DNA from: SZUA-217 sp034658975 | GTDB taxonomy: Bacteria > Actinomycetota > Acidimicrobiia > Spongiisociales > ZC4RG35 | NCBI GenBank assembly: GCA_034658975.1 | Contig: JAYEGJ010000113.1 | Span: 1-7,799 of the forward strand | Direction of reading: 5' to 3' | DNA: 7,799 bases | In this document: piece after piece, positions 1 through 6,557 of the stretch | How the letters are laid out: every line of letters starts with the position of its first letter | How positions within the stretch are numbered: the first letter of the stretch is position 1 | Notes under the pieces: generated by a model | What the model was told of the DNA's origin: nothing | What the model saw: the letters and a program-made list of their open reading frames with translations, nothing else | The model's database searches: none | Translations under genes and position numbers: made by a program

Positions 1-2
1 CC

Positions 3-239
3 ACGACAATGGTCGACCCGGCGCACCGGGGCCACGCCCTGGGCAAGTGGGTCAAGGCCGCGGTCAATCTCGAGGCCCTGGAGAAATGGCCGGGGGGTCG
101 TTACGAAGAGACCGGAAACGCCGAGGGTAATGACGCCATGCTCGGGATCAACCGCGCCATGGGGTTCCGGGTCGAGTTCACGTTGTCCGAGGTCGCGGCC
201 AGCCGGAGAGCCGTCGAGAGCTACCTAGGAGCCCGCTGA
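3..239 (+). CDS. GNAT-family acetyltransferase, C-terminal fragment (gene starts outside the window)
   Basis: The reading frame is open to the left edge, so only the last 78 or so codons are present. The ATG at 9 is probably internal. The visible part is the end of a GNAT fold. HRGHALGKWVKAAV matches the acetyl-CoA pyrophosphate-binding loop and following helix (R/Q-x-x-G-x-A/G), and GNAEGNDAMLGINRAMGFR matches the late motif in which an Asn-rich turn precedes 'MLxINxxMGF'. That second motif is typical of GNAT proteins related to mycothiol synthase (MshD-like) and of many uncharacterised actinobacterial acetyltransferases. The protein would transfer an acetyl group from acetyl-CoA to an amine; the substrate cannot be told. 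It ends with TGA and converges on serB, 150 bp away. The family call is fairly sure; the mycothiol link is only a resemblance. Confidence 0.8.
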   Translation, partial: TTMVDPAHRGHALGKWVKAAVNLEALEKWPGGRYEETGNAEGNDAMLGINRAMGFRVEFTLSEVAASRRAVESYLGAR

Positions 240-389
240 ACAATGCATGTCACCCATCTCGAACGACCAGCCATCACCACTCGCGGTGTCCTCGGCTTCA
301 CCATTCCGACACAAGGAGTGGCGAAACCTCGTCCTTGCGACTGGCGCGTCTGGCCGCCGATCTGAGCAACGGCATTACTCAGCAGACTC
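240..389. other. Convergent intergenic spacer without a clear terminator
   Basis: This is the 150-bp gap between the tail of the left GNAT gene and the stop codon of serB. I see no convincing gene. The one hairpin is a 7-bp stem, 301-307 with 315-321 (one G-U pair, 7-nt loop), and neither strand has a T-run after it, so it is not a good intrinsic terminator. Both transcripts may end by Rho or at sites I cannot see. Confidence 0.4.
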
Positions 390-1616
390 CTAGACCGGCG
401 GAGTACCGGGAACATCCAGTAGTGGAGGTTGATCGAACTCGGGGTCGGCGGCGTCTGCTGCGTCGACGTGCTCACGACGAACACCCATGAGAAACAGGAT
501 GGCGTCGAGGAATGGGACCGACACCGTGGTGTCCGCCCTCTCCTTGACGATCGGCTTGGCGTTGAAGGCGATCCCCAACCCGGCCGCGGCAAGCATGTCG
601 AGGTCGTTGGCACCGTCGCCGACAGCCACTACCTGATTGAGAGGGATCGCCTCCTTTTCGGCAATCGACCTCAGGAACTCGGCTTTCTTGGCAGAATCGA
701 CGAGTTCGCCGTCTAGACCGCCGGTGAGAGTCTCACCCTCGATCTCGAGAGTGTTCGACAGCGAGTAGTCGATGCCAAGGTCGGCGGCTAGTGCGTCGGC
801 GAATCTGGTGAACCCGGCGGATACGATCGCAGTCTTCATCCCGAGTCTCTTCAAGGTTCGGATGAACGTCCGGGTGCCGGGGGTGACGGTGATCGCCCTG
901 AAAACCCGATCAAACGCTTCCTGGCCGAGCCCCTCGAGCAGGGCGACTCGTTCACGGAGTGACTCTTCGAAGTCGATCTCCCCGGCCATCGCCGATGTCG
1001 TTATCGCAGACACCTCTTCCTCCACGCCGGCCTCGGCCGCCAACAGGTTGATCACCTCGTTCTGGATGAGAGTCGAGTCGACATCGAGAACCACCATCCT
1101 CTTGGCGCGACGCTCCAGTCCTTCGGGTTGGATTGCGACATCTATTGGACGCTCCGCGGCGGCATCGACCAGACCGGCACGGATCAGATCGATGTCACCG
1201 TTGGAGATGGTGAGTTCGTAGCTCAGGACGGGATAGCGCGATAAGCGGAAGATCCGCTCGATGTTTCCGTCGCCGGCGGCGATGGCGCGAGCCACGGCCC
1301 CAAAGTCGTCGGGACCCACCCGAAGCCCGATGACCGTGACGATGGCAAGCCTCTTTGGTGGCGTCGGGGTCGTGTCCACAACCTCGAAGTCGACATCGAG
1401 GCCCTCTTCCCACCCGAAGAACAGGAGGTCCCGGATAGTCGCCTGCTCGGCGGCAAGCCCAACAAGGACATTCAGGGTGAGCCGGCCCCGAACGACGATC
1501 TGCTCCACGTCGTAGATCTCGGCGTCGCCCGCGGCGAGAACATCCATCAACGCGGCCGAGATACCCGGGTGGTCGGGGCCATTGACCGAAACGAGGATGG
1601 TGGAGGGGTCCGTCAT
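390..1616 (-). CDS. serB: Phosphoserine phosphatase SerB with two N-terminal ACT domains
   Basis: This enzyme hydrolyses O-phospho-L-serine to L-serine and phosphate, the last step of the phosphorylated serine pathway in the cytosol. The start chosen is the ATG at 1616, giving 408 residues. The frame stays open upstream, but that stretch lies inside the neighbouring gene and has no SerB-like sequence, whereas MTDPSTILVSVNGPDHPGI begins exactly at the ACT domain. Two ACT domains lie at about 5-80 and 90-165 and probably bind an amino acid such as serine for feedback control, as known for mycobacterial SerB2 (nearly the same length). The HAD phosphatase domain follows: motif I DVDST with nucleophile Asp178 and acid Asp180, motif II Ser266 (SAGFT), motif III Lys311, and motif IV GDGAND at 333-338. 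All key residues are present. A short acidic, Pro-rich tail ends the protein. The gene lies 10 bp after the two-domain GNAT gene and is probably cotranscribed. Its ribosome-binding site is weak, so it may depend on translation of the upstream gene. Confidence 0.95.
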   Translation of the reverse strand: MTDPSTILVSVNGPDHPGISAALMDVLAAGDAEIYDVEQIVVRGRLTLNVLVGLAAEQATIRDLLFFGWEEGLDVDFEVVDTTPTPPKRLAIVTVIGLRVGPDDFGAVARAIAAGDGNIERIFRLSRYPVLSYELTISNGDIDLIRAGLVDAAAERPIDVAIQPEGLERRAKRMVVLDVDSTLIQNEVINLLAAEAGVEEEVSAITTSAMAGEIDFEESLRERVALLEGLGQEAFDRVFRAITVTPGTRTFIRTLKRLGMKTAIVSAGFTRFADALAADLGIDYSLSNTLEIEGETLTGGLDGELVDSAKKAEFLRSIAEKEAIPLNQVVAVGDGANDLDMLAAAGLGIAFNAKPIVKERADTTVSVPFLDAILFLMGVRREHVDAADAADPEFDQPPLLDVPGTPPV

Positions 1617-1626
1617 CGTCGGCAGA

Positions 1627-2661
1627 TTAGAGGGCCAACCGAGCCTCCACTTCGCCGTCGATGATCCGGCCGGTTGATTCGAAGCCATATCGTTCGTAGA
1701 AAGGTTTCGGCGAACCGCGGCCTTCTTCCCAACTGGTGACCAGAGAGTGGGCGCCCATCGCTTCGGCAGCAGCAACGACCTCGTCGAGCACGCTGGTGCC
1801 AATCCCGCGACGCTGATGAAGCCGATCCACCAGGAGTCGCCACAAATAGGGCTCGGGATGATGGTCGGTGATCTCGGCCAGCATCACGAATCCGACAAGA
1901 TCGCCGTCGGCCGCCACCCCTCTCATCCATGGCACCATCGGAGCACCTTCGTAGACCTCCGGAAACAGCGCATCGGCGTATGACTGGGCCATCGTGGCGA
2001 CGAAGCTCCGCTGGGTGTGGTGAGTCTCCAATCGCCCGATTCGTCCGTAATTGTCGGGGGTGATCTCAACTAGCCGGACCTCCTTCGGAGCTTCGATGGG
2101 TCGGTTCTGCCACTCGACCCAGTCGGAGCGAGTCATCCCGTAGATGAGATCGTCGCTGTTCTCGTCGCCGAGCCAGAAGGAGAGACGGGTGTGTCCTTCG
2201 AGCTTCATTCCAACCTTCTCCAGGACCCGCGCCGAAGCAACGTTGTCCGGATGGAGCATTCCTTCGACCCGGGTGAGTCTCTCGTCGGAAAACAGCCACT
2301 CGACCAACGCCGACGAAGCCTCCGTTGCATATCCTCTTCCCCACCAGGCGGGGTCGAGGGTGTAGCCGATCTCGGCTGCCCTTCCTCCCCACTTGAGCTG
2401 AAGGACGAGCTCACCAATGACCTCAGAGTCGCCCGGGTCTGCAATCGTCATCATGAACCACTCATCCGACCGCGGCCCATCGTCGTTCAGGGCACTCTGA
2501 ATCAGCTCTTCTGCCTGCGACCTGGTGTAAGGAAGCGGCCAGGCCTGGAGCTCGGCAGCTCTCGGCTCATTACGCCGACGCCAGAGCGCTTCCACGTCAT
2601 CCAAATGCACACGCCGGAGCAGTAGCCGATCGGTCCTGAGGGGCTGGAACATCGACCCCAT
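1627..2661 (-). CDS. Tandem GNAT acetyltransferase: RimJ/RimL-like domain fused to a SpeG/BltD-like domain
   Basis: The 344-residue protein has two complete GNAT domains. Domain 1 (about 5-178) begins LRTDRLLLRRV and carries the acetyl-CoA loop WWGRGYATEA at 106-115, then HPDNVASARVLEKVGM (137-152), the pattern of RimJ/RimL-type N-acetyltransferases that modify protein N-termini or small amines. Domain 2 (about 194-344) has LVDRLHQRRGIGTSVL with loop residues R284-G288, then PFYERYGFESTGRI. Its entry SFVATMAQSYADALFPEVY resembles diamine and polyamine acetyltransferases of the BltD/PaiA/SpeG group. Both loops look intact, so both halves may be active. The substrates are unknown, and a polyamine or peptide substrate is a guess. 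ATG 2661 and ATG 2652 (residue 4) are both possible starts; neither has a strong Shine-Dalgarno site. It is first in a two-gene unit with serB and diverges from pepN. Confidence 0.85.
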   Translation of the reverse strand: MGSMFQPLRTDRLLLRRVHLDDVEALWRRRNEPRAAELQAWPLPYTRSQAEELIQSALNDDGPRSDEWFMMTIADPGDSEVIGELVLQLKWGGRAAEIGYTLDPAWWGRGYATEASSALVEWLFSDERLTRVEGMLHPDNVASARVLEKVGMKLEGHTRLSFWLGDENSDDLIYGMTRSDWVEWQNRPIEAPKEVRLVEITPDNYGRIGRLETHHTQRSFVATMAQSYADALFPEVYEGAPMVPWMRGVAADGDLVGFVMLAEITDHHPEPYLWRLLVDRLHQRRGIGTSVLDEVVAAAEAMGAHSLVTSWEEGRGSPKPFYERYGFESTGRIIDGEVEARLAL

Positions 2662-2700
2662 TCAACCATCCGCCACTTTCCGGGATTTCCAGGCCGGCGG

Positions 2701-2730
2701 TACCATGGCTGTTTCCGCAATTCCCGAGGA
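2701..2730 (+). promoter_or_regulatory. Candidate -10 box and ribosome-binding site of pepN
   Basis: GAGGA at 2726-2730 sits 6 nt before the TTG at 2737 and fixes that codon as the start. No in-frame ATG lies between this site and the conserved N-terminus. TACCAT at 2701-2706 fits the loose -10 pattern TAnnnT and would place a start of transcription near 2713. The matching -35 (TTTCCG or TTCCGG near 2677-2683) is poor. The ribosome-binding site is solid; the promoter is tentative. Confidence 0.5.
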
Positions 2731-2736
2731 TCTGAC

Positions 2737-5280
2737 TTGTCTTCCAACGAATTTCGACTGCCCCGTCACATCGTCCCGGCGCACTACGACATCCGACTCG
2801 AACTCGATCTCGAAGCGCTCAAGTTCGAGGGAACAGTTGGCATCGAACTCGGCATCGACGAAGCGACCGACACCATCGTCCTCAACGCCTCGGAGGTGGA
2901 TATCAAGGGCGCCAAGCTGATCACCGACTCGGCCGAGATCGCCGTCACCGGGATCGAGTACGACGAAACATACGAGCGTGCCTCGCTCACCCTTGCCACC
3001 GAGATCCGTCCCGGCTCTTACCGGCTCGAAATCGAGCACAGCGGAGTCATCAATGACCAGTTGAGGGGTCTCTACCAATCGATCTACCGCGACGCCGACG
3101 GCCAAGAGCACATGATCGCCACGTCCCAGTGCCAATCGACAGACGCCCGCCGAGTCTTCCCCTGCTGGGACGAGCCCGATTTCAAGGCGACCTTCAAGAC
3201 CACCATGGTTGTGGCCAACGACATCGAGGCCTACTCCAACACCTCTGAGATAGCTCGGACTCCTCTCGGCGATGGGCGCAACGAGCTCGAGTTCGCCCAG
3301 ACCATGAAGATGTCGACCTACCTACTGGCCTTCATCGCTGGCCCGTTCGAGGCGACCGATCCGGTGGAGGTGTTGGGTACTCCCATTCGCATCATCGTTC
3401 CCAAGGGCAATCTCCATCTCACCGATGTCGCTCTGGAGAATGCCATCTTCTGCTTCGAGTATCTCTCGGATTACTACGGCATCCCCTATCCAGGGGACAA
3501 GCTCGACCACATCGCCGTTCCCGACTTCGCGGCCGGTGCGATGGAGAACGTCGGCCTGATCACCTACCGCGACGCCTACCTGGTGATCGACAAGGAGAAG
3601 GCCAGTCAGGCCGAACTCGGCCGCAGCGTTGACGTGATAGCCCACGAGATCGCACACCAATGGTTTGGCAACCTCGTCACCATGGCCTGGTGGGAAGGGG
3701 CCTGGCTCAACGAGGCATTCGCCAGTTTCATGGAACTCAAGGCCGCCGACGATATGCATCCCGAGTGGAAACGATGGCTCGCCTTCGTCAACGAGGAGGT
3801 GCCGTGGGCGATGGGGACAGACCAGCTCGTCACCACCAGGCCGATCGAATTCGAGGTCACCGCGCCCGAAGAGGTCGACGAGATGTTCGACTCGATCACC
3901 TATGGCAAGGGATCTGCTGCCCTTTGGATGCTGGAGCAGTTCATCGGGGTCGAACAGTTCCGCGAGGGGGTCGGCAACTACCTGCGGAAACACGAATACG
4001 CCAACACGGTGACAGGGGACCTCTGGGAGGGACTCGATGCCGCCTCGGATTGGCCCGTGAGCGAGATCATGAACACGTGGGTCTATCAGCGTGGTTTCCC
4101 CCAGGTCGACGTGAGCGTCGTCCCCGGCGGAGTCCGACTGGCGCAGCGCCGCTACCTCGCCATTCCCGACGAGTCGGACGCCACGATCTGGAAGATTCCG
4201 GTGCAGCTACGCGGCTCCGTCAACGGCGAGCCTTTTGAGATGAAGGTCCTGCTCGACGACGACGAGTCAGTCTTGAACCTCGACGGTGACATCGATTGGA
4301 TCGTCGCCAACGCCGGGGGCTACGGCTTCTACCGCACCCGGTACGAGGATGCTCTGTTCGCCAGGCTGCTGGCCAACGCCTCAACGTTGGAGGACAACGA
4401 GCGTTATGCCCTTGTCTCGGACACGCTGTCGTTTATCCGGAACGGCCAGATCAACTCGGCCCATTTCCTCGATCTCGTCAAGGAGTTCTCCGATGAGACC
4501 GAGCAGGCCATCTGGTCGGTGATCATCGGCGGCCTGGGACTCATCGAACATCATGCCCTGTCCGACGAGGTGCGAACCGAATTCGAGGCATTTGTCCGTG
4601 AACTGGTGACCCCTGCCCTCGAGCGTCTCGGCTGGGAGGTCTCCGAATCGGATTCCGACCTCGACCGGAGGCTCCGGGGCTCTCTGATCGCAACCCTCGG
4701 CAACCTGGGTAACGACGAGAGCACAGTCACGCATGCGCGTGATCTCGTGGCCCAGCTCCTCAACGGCGGAGCCATGGACCCAGAGTTGGCGACGTCATCA
4801 TTGGCCGTCTACGCCAAGCACGGTTCAGCCGACGAGGCCGAAACTCTGTGGCAGGCCTACCTCGACTCGACCACACCCCTGGATCAAGTCCGCTACTTGA
4901 GGTCCCTGACCGTCGTCGAAAGCGAGGCGGAAGCAAAGGCCACTCTCGAGAAGGTCATCAATTGTGACATCAGAGCCCAGGATGGATTCTGGGTGTGGGC
5001 ACGCCTGTTGATGGGAGGAGCCGGACCCGAGGTCTGGACCGAGGCGCGCCAGCGATGGGACGAGGTGCTGGAGGCAATGCCCGGCATGACGCGTCCTCGC
5101 ATCGCCGAGGGCCTTTCAGCTCTCTCCCAACCCGAGGTTGCGGCAGATGTCAAGGCGTTCTTTGCCGAGCACCCGGTCAAGGAGGCGACCAGGGCCATTG
5201 CCCAGAACCTGGAGAAGCTCGATGTCAACGTCGCCATGCGCGAACGCGAGACCGACGTGGTGACCTCCTACTTTTCCTAA
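2737..5280 (+). CDS. pepN: M1-family zinc aminopeptidase (aminopeptidase N)
   Basis: This metallopeptidase removes single residues from the N-termini of peptides and acts in cytosolic peptide turnover; no signal peptide is visible. It has 847 residues, close to the roughly 850-860 of actinobacterial PepN. The N-terminal beta domain (about 1-200) includes DARRVFPCWDEPDFKATF (136-153), a signature of the family. The substrate-binding GAMEN motif is at 267-271. The zinc site is HEIAH at 303-307 (ligands His303 and His307, catalytic base Glu304) with the third ligand Glu326 in NEAFA, 18 residues after His307. Tyr389 in SITYGKG is the expected transition-state Tyr. NTWVYQRGFPQV (446-457) closes the catalytic domain, and a helical ERAP1-like C-terminal domain follows from about 530. 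The layout, with GAMENVGLITYR, is nearer to the ERAP/tricorn-factor/actinobacterial branch than to E. coli PepN. The start is TTG, supported by GAGGA 6 nt upstream. Transcription ends at the hairpin at 5334-5361, shared with rplL. Confidence 0.97.
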   Translation: MSSNEFRLPRHIVPAHYDIRLELDLEALKFEGTVGIELGIDEATDTIVLNASEVDIKGAKLITDSAEIAVTGIEYDETYERASLTLATEIRPGSYRLEIEHSGVINDQLRGLYQSIYRDADGQEHMIATSQCQSTDARRVFPCWDEPDFKATFKTTMVVANDIEAYSNTSEIARTPLGDGRNELEFAQTMKMSTYLLAFIAGPFEATDPVEVLGTPIRIIVPKGNLHLTDVALENAIFCFEYLSDYYGIPYPGDKLDHIAVPDFAAGAMENVGLITYRDAYLVIDKEKASQAELGRSVDVIAHEIAHQWFGNLVTMAWWEGAWLNEAFASFMELKAADDMHPEWKRWLAFVNEEVPWAMGTDQLVTTRPIEFEVTAPEEVDEMFDSITYGKGSAALWMLEQFIGVEQFREGVGNYLRKHEYANTVTGDLWEGLDAASDWPVSEIMNTWVYQRGFPQVDVSVVPGGVRLAQRRYLAIPDESDATIWKIPVQLRGSVNGEPFEMKVLLDDDESVLNLDGDIDWIVANAGGYGFYRTRYEDALFARLLANASTLEDNERYALVSDTLSFIRNGQINSAHFLDLVKEFSDETEQAIWSVIIGGLGLIEHHALSDEVRTEFEAFVRELVTPALERLGWEVSESDSDLDRRLRGSLIATLGNLGNDESTVTHARDLVAQLLNGGAMDPELATSSLAVYAKHGSADEAETLWQAYLDSTTPLDQVRYLRSLTVVESEAEAKATLEKVINCDIRAQDGFWVWARLLMGGAGPEVWTEARQRWDEVLEAMPGMTRPRIAEGLSALSQPEVAADVKAFFAEHPVKEATRAIAQNLEKLDVNVAMRERETDVVTSYFS

Positions 5281-5287
5281 TGTTGTG

Positions 5288-5305
5288 GGTTCGGTATACC
5301 GAACC
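5288..5305. repeat. Perfect 18-bp palindrome just after the pepN stop codon
   Basis: GGTTCGGTATACCGAACC reads the same on both strands over all 18 bases and begins 8 bp after pepN ends. It can be a protein-binding site or form a hairpin (7-bp stem, TATA loop) in either transcript. No T-run follows, so it is not a terminator by itself. A short inverted repeat, TGCGC-C-GCGCA, touches it at 5306-5316. I do not recognise the motif. Confidence 0.6.
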
Positions 5306-5333
5306 TGCGCCGCGCAGAAAGGCCCCAGACGAG

Positions 5334-5361
5334 AAAAGGCCCCCTGGACAGGGGGCCTTTT
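5334..5361. terminator. Bidirectional intrinsic terminator between pepN and rplL
   Basis: An 11-bp perfect stem, AAAAGGCCCCC (5334-5344) with GGGGGCCTTTT (5351-5361), encloses a 6-nt loop. The stem is GC-rich at its head, and each strand ends in four T residues, so it can stop pepN transcripts on the + strand and rplJ-rplL transcripts on the minus strand. It lies 53 bp after the pepN stop and 21 bp after the rplL stop. Confidence 0.9.
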
Positions 5362-5382
5362 CCACAAGTTCGCTGAAGTTCG

Positions 5383-5769
5383 CTACTTGAGCTCGACGGA
5401 GCCTCCGGCGGCCTCGATGGTCTCCTTGGCCTTATCGGCAGTCTCCTTGTCGACACCCTCCAGGATGGCGTTCGGAGCACTGTCGACGAGATCCTTGGCC
5501 TCTTTGAGGCCAAGACTCGTGAGTGCACGGACTTCCTTGATGACCTGGATCTTTGCGGATCCAGGGGCGGTGAGAACGACGTCGAACTCGTCCTGCTCTT
5601 CTTCGGCGGCAGCGGCTGAGTCGCCACCGGCCGGAGCGGCAGCCACGGCCATGGGAGCGGCAGCTGTCACATCGAACTTCTCTTCAAAGGCGTCAAGGAA
5701 ATCCTTGAGCTCGAGGACAGTCATCTCCTCGAACGAGCTGAGAAGCTCGTCACTGGTCAACTTGGCCAT
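5383..5769 (-). CDS. rplL: Large-subunit ribosomal protein bL12 (L7/L12)
   Basis: bL12 forms the flexible ribosomal stalk that recruits and activates translation GTPases; dimers attach to the C-terminal helix of uL10. The 128 residues are the usual size. The dimerising N-terminal domain is at about 1-32 (SDELLSSFEEMTVLELKDFL), the Ala/Gly-rich hinge at about 36-56, and the globular C-terminal domain at about 60-128. KIQVIKEVR (73-81) and LGLKEAKDLVDSAP (86-99) form the factor-binding surface, and the protein ends VELK as is typical. ATG 5769 is preceded by GAGGAGGAA (5775-5783 on the minus strand), an ideal ribosome-binding site with about 7 nt spacing. That site is formed by the last Glu codons of rplJ, whose stop is 2 bp upstream, so translation of the two genes is closely linked. 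The bidirectional terminator lies 21 bp past the stop. Confidence 0.98.
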   Translation of the reverse strand: MAKLTSDELLSSFEEMTVLELKDFLDAFEEKFDVTAAAPMAVAAAPAGGDSAAAAEEEQDEFDVVLTAPGSAKIQVIKEVRALTSLGLKEAKDLVDSAPNAILEGVDKETADKAKETIEAAGGSVELK

Positions 5770-5771
5770 TG

Positions 5772-6380
5772 CTATTCCTCCTCGGCCGTATCGGCCGCGG
5801 TCTCTGTGGACTCGTCTGCGGGCAGGGTGGCATCAGAAACGCCGCCCTCCGGCAGAAACTCGCCCGATTCTTTCTTGTCCAAAAGCTGGGAGAACATCGA
5901 CGCTGCGTCGCGGTTGAACGAGCCGAACATGCCTGCCGCCTTGAACAAGGGGGCCTTGACAGCGCCGGCGATCATCGCGAGCAGCACGTCGCGAGGTGCA
6001 AGATCTGCGAGCTTGGAGATCTCTTCGGGTGACAGGATGTTGCCCGAGAAAACGCCAGCCTTCAGAACGAATACCTCATGCGACTTCGAGAACTCTTTGA
6101 GAGCCTTGGCCGTTGCAACAGGATCATCCTGGGCAAAAGCGATAGCGGTGGGACCGGACAAGTATTCGTCGAGGCCCTCGATGCCGGCATCGCTTGCAGC
6201 GAGCTTGGCGAGGGTCATCTTGACGACCTTGTAGTCGGCACCGCTATCTCGCAGGGCCCTACGCAGGTCCTGCACAGCCTGAACGGTGAGCCCGCGGTAT
6301 TCGGTGAGGAAAACCGCTTCGGCACCTTCAAGTCGTTCTCGGATGTCGGTTACAGCTTGGACCTTCTCTGGTCTTGGCAT
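5772..6380 (-). CDS. rplJ: Large-subunit ribosomal protein uL10 with an acidic C-terminal extension
   Basis: uL10 anchors the bL12 dimers to 23S rRNA and, as the L10-L12 complex, usually represses its own mRNA. I chose ATG 6380 (202 residues, MPRPEKVQAVTDIRERL) because AAGGAG (6387-6392, minus strand) lies 6 nt upstream; an ATG at 6401 in the same frame has no such site. The RNA-binding domain covers about 1-135 (FLTEYRGLTVQAVQDLRRALR at 24-44; SGPTAIAFAQDDP at 75-87; NILSPEEISKLADLAPRDVLL at 114-134). The helix that carries bL12 dimers follows at about 150-170. After residue 170 comes a tail of some 32 residues, rich in Glu, Asp, Thr and Ala and ending AEEE; most bacterial uL10 proteins (about 165-180 residues) lack it. 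The last codons double as the rplL ribosome-binding site. The gene follows an L10 leader. Confidence 0.97.
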   Translation of the reverse strand: MPRPEKVQAVTDIRERLEGAEAVFLTEYRGLTVQAVQDLRRALRDSGADYKVVKMTLAKLAASDAGIEGLDEYLSGPTAIAFAQDDPVATAKALKEFSKSHEVFVLKAGVFSGNILSPEEISKLADLAPRDVLLAMIAGAVKAPLFKAAGMFGSFNRDAASMFSQLLDKKESGEFLPEGGVSDATLPADESTETAADTAEEE

Positions 6381-6403
6381 TGCTAGCTCCTTAGACATCA
6401 ATA

Positions 6404-6431
6404 AAGCCCCTCAGCAGAAGACAAGGGGCTT
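6404..6431 (-). terminator. Attenuator-like hairpin in the rplJ leader
   Basis: On the minus strand, AAGCCCCT pairs perfectly with AGGGGCTT across a 12-nt loop, followed by TTTATTG-type sequence (the last stem T residues plus TATTG). This looks like a moderate intrinsic terminator between the L10-binding leader and the rplJ ribosome-binding site, 12 nt before that site. In known L10 leaders such a hairpin lets repressor binding stop transcription. Its 5' AAGC can instead pair with GCTT just upstream (four pairs), a possible but weak competing fold. Confidence 0.6.
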
Positions 6432-6493
6432 CGAGAAGCGGTCCTGCGCTGGCGGGCTGTGCCCTTAAGTCTTGCGACACCGGCGGTCTTCGG
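6432..6493 (-). ncRNA. Ribosomal L10 leader RNA (core)
   Basis: The minus-strand RNA carries CCGAAGACCGCCGGU at its 5' end (from 6493), a small stem GUC-GCAA-GAC with a GNRA-type loop, ACUUAAGG, then GCCAGCGCAGGA. These blocks, in this order and just ahead of rplJ, match my memory of the actinobacterial L10 leader that binds the L10-(L12) complex for autoregulation. It lies downstream of a good promoter and upstream of the attenuator-like hairpin. The identification is by motif and position, not by a covariance search. Confidence 0.75.
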
Positions 6494-6518
6494 CCGAGGT
6501 ATTGGAGTTGCAAGCGGG

Positions 6519-6546
6519 ATTGTACCGGGATGCCGGATGGGGGCAA
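6519..6546 (-). promoter_or_regulatory. Sigma70-type promoter of rplJ-rplL
   Basis: On the minus strand TTGCCC (6546-6541) and TACAAT (6524-6519) are separated by 16 nt. Four of six -35 bases and five of six -10 bases match the consensus. Transcription would start near 6512, some 20 nt before the conserved part of the L10 leader, giving a 5' leader of about 130 nt. This suggests rplJ-rplL is transcribed on its own, not from an upstream rplK-rplA. Confidence 0.6.
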
Positions 6547-6557
6547 TTCCGGCGGTA

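Noticed and set aside
301..321. Hairpin in the left convergent spacer as a terminator
   Set aside because: The stem is only 7 bp with a G-U pair, and no T-run follows on either strand.
1617..1802. Upstream in-frame extension of serB (62 residues)
   Set aside because: It lies wholly within the tandem GNAT gene on the same strand in another frame and has no ACT-like sequence.
3322..3993. Long minus-strand open frame of 223 codons opposite pepN
   Set aside because: It is a shadow of the GC-rich pepN coding strand. The translation has no recognisable domain, and pepN in the sense frame is unmistakable.
3660..4238. Long + strand open frame in another frame within pepN
   Set aside because: The Arg-rich, low-complexity translation is typical of a shifted frame in high-GC DNA.
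6381..6401. Alternative uL10 start at 6401
   Set aside because: It has no ribosome-binding site and sits beside the attenuator hairpin; ATG 6380 has AAGGAG at 6 nt.
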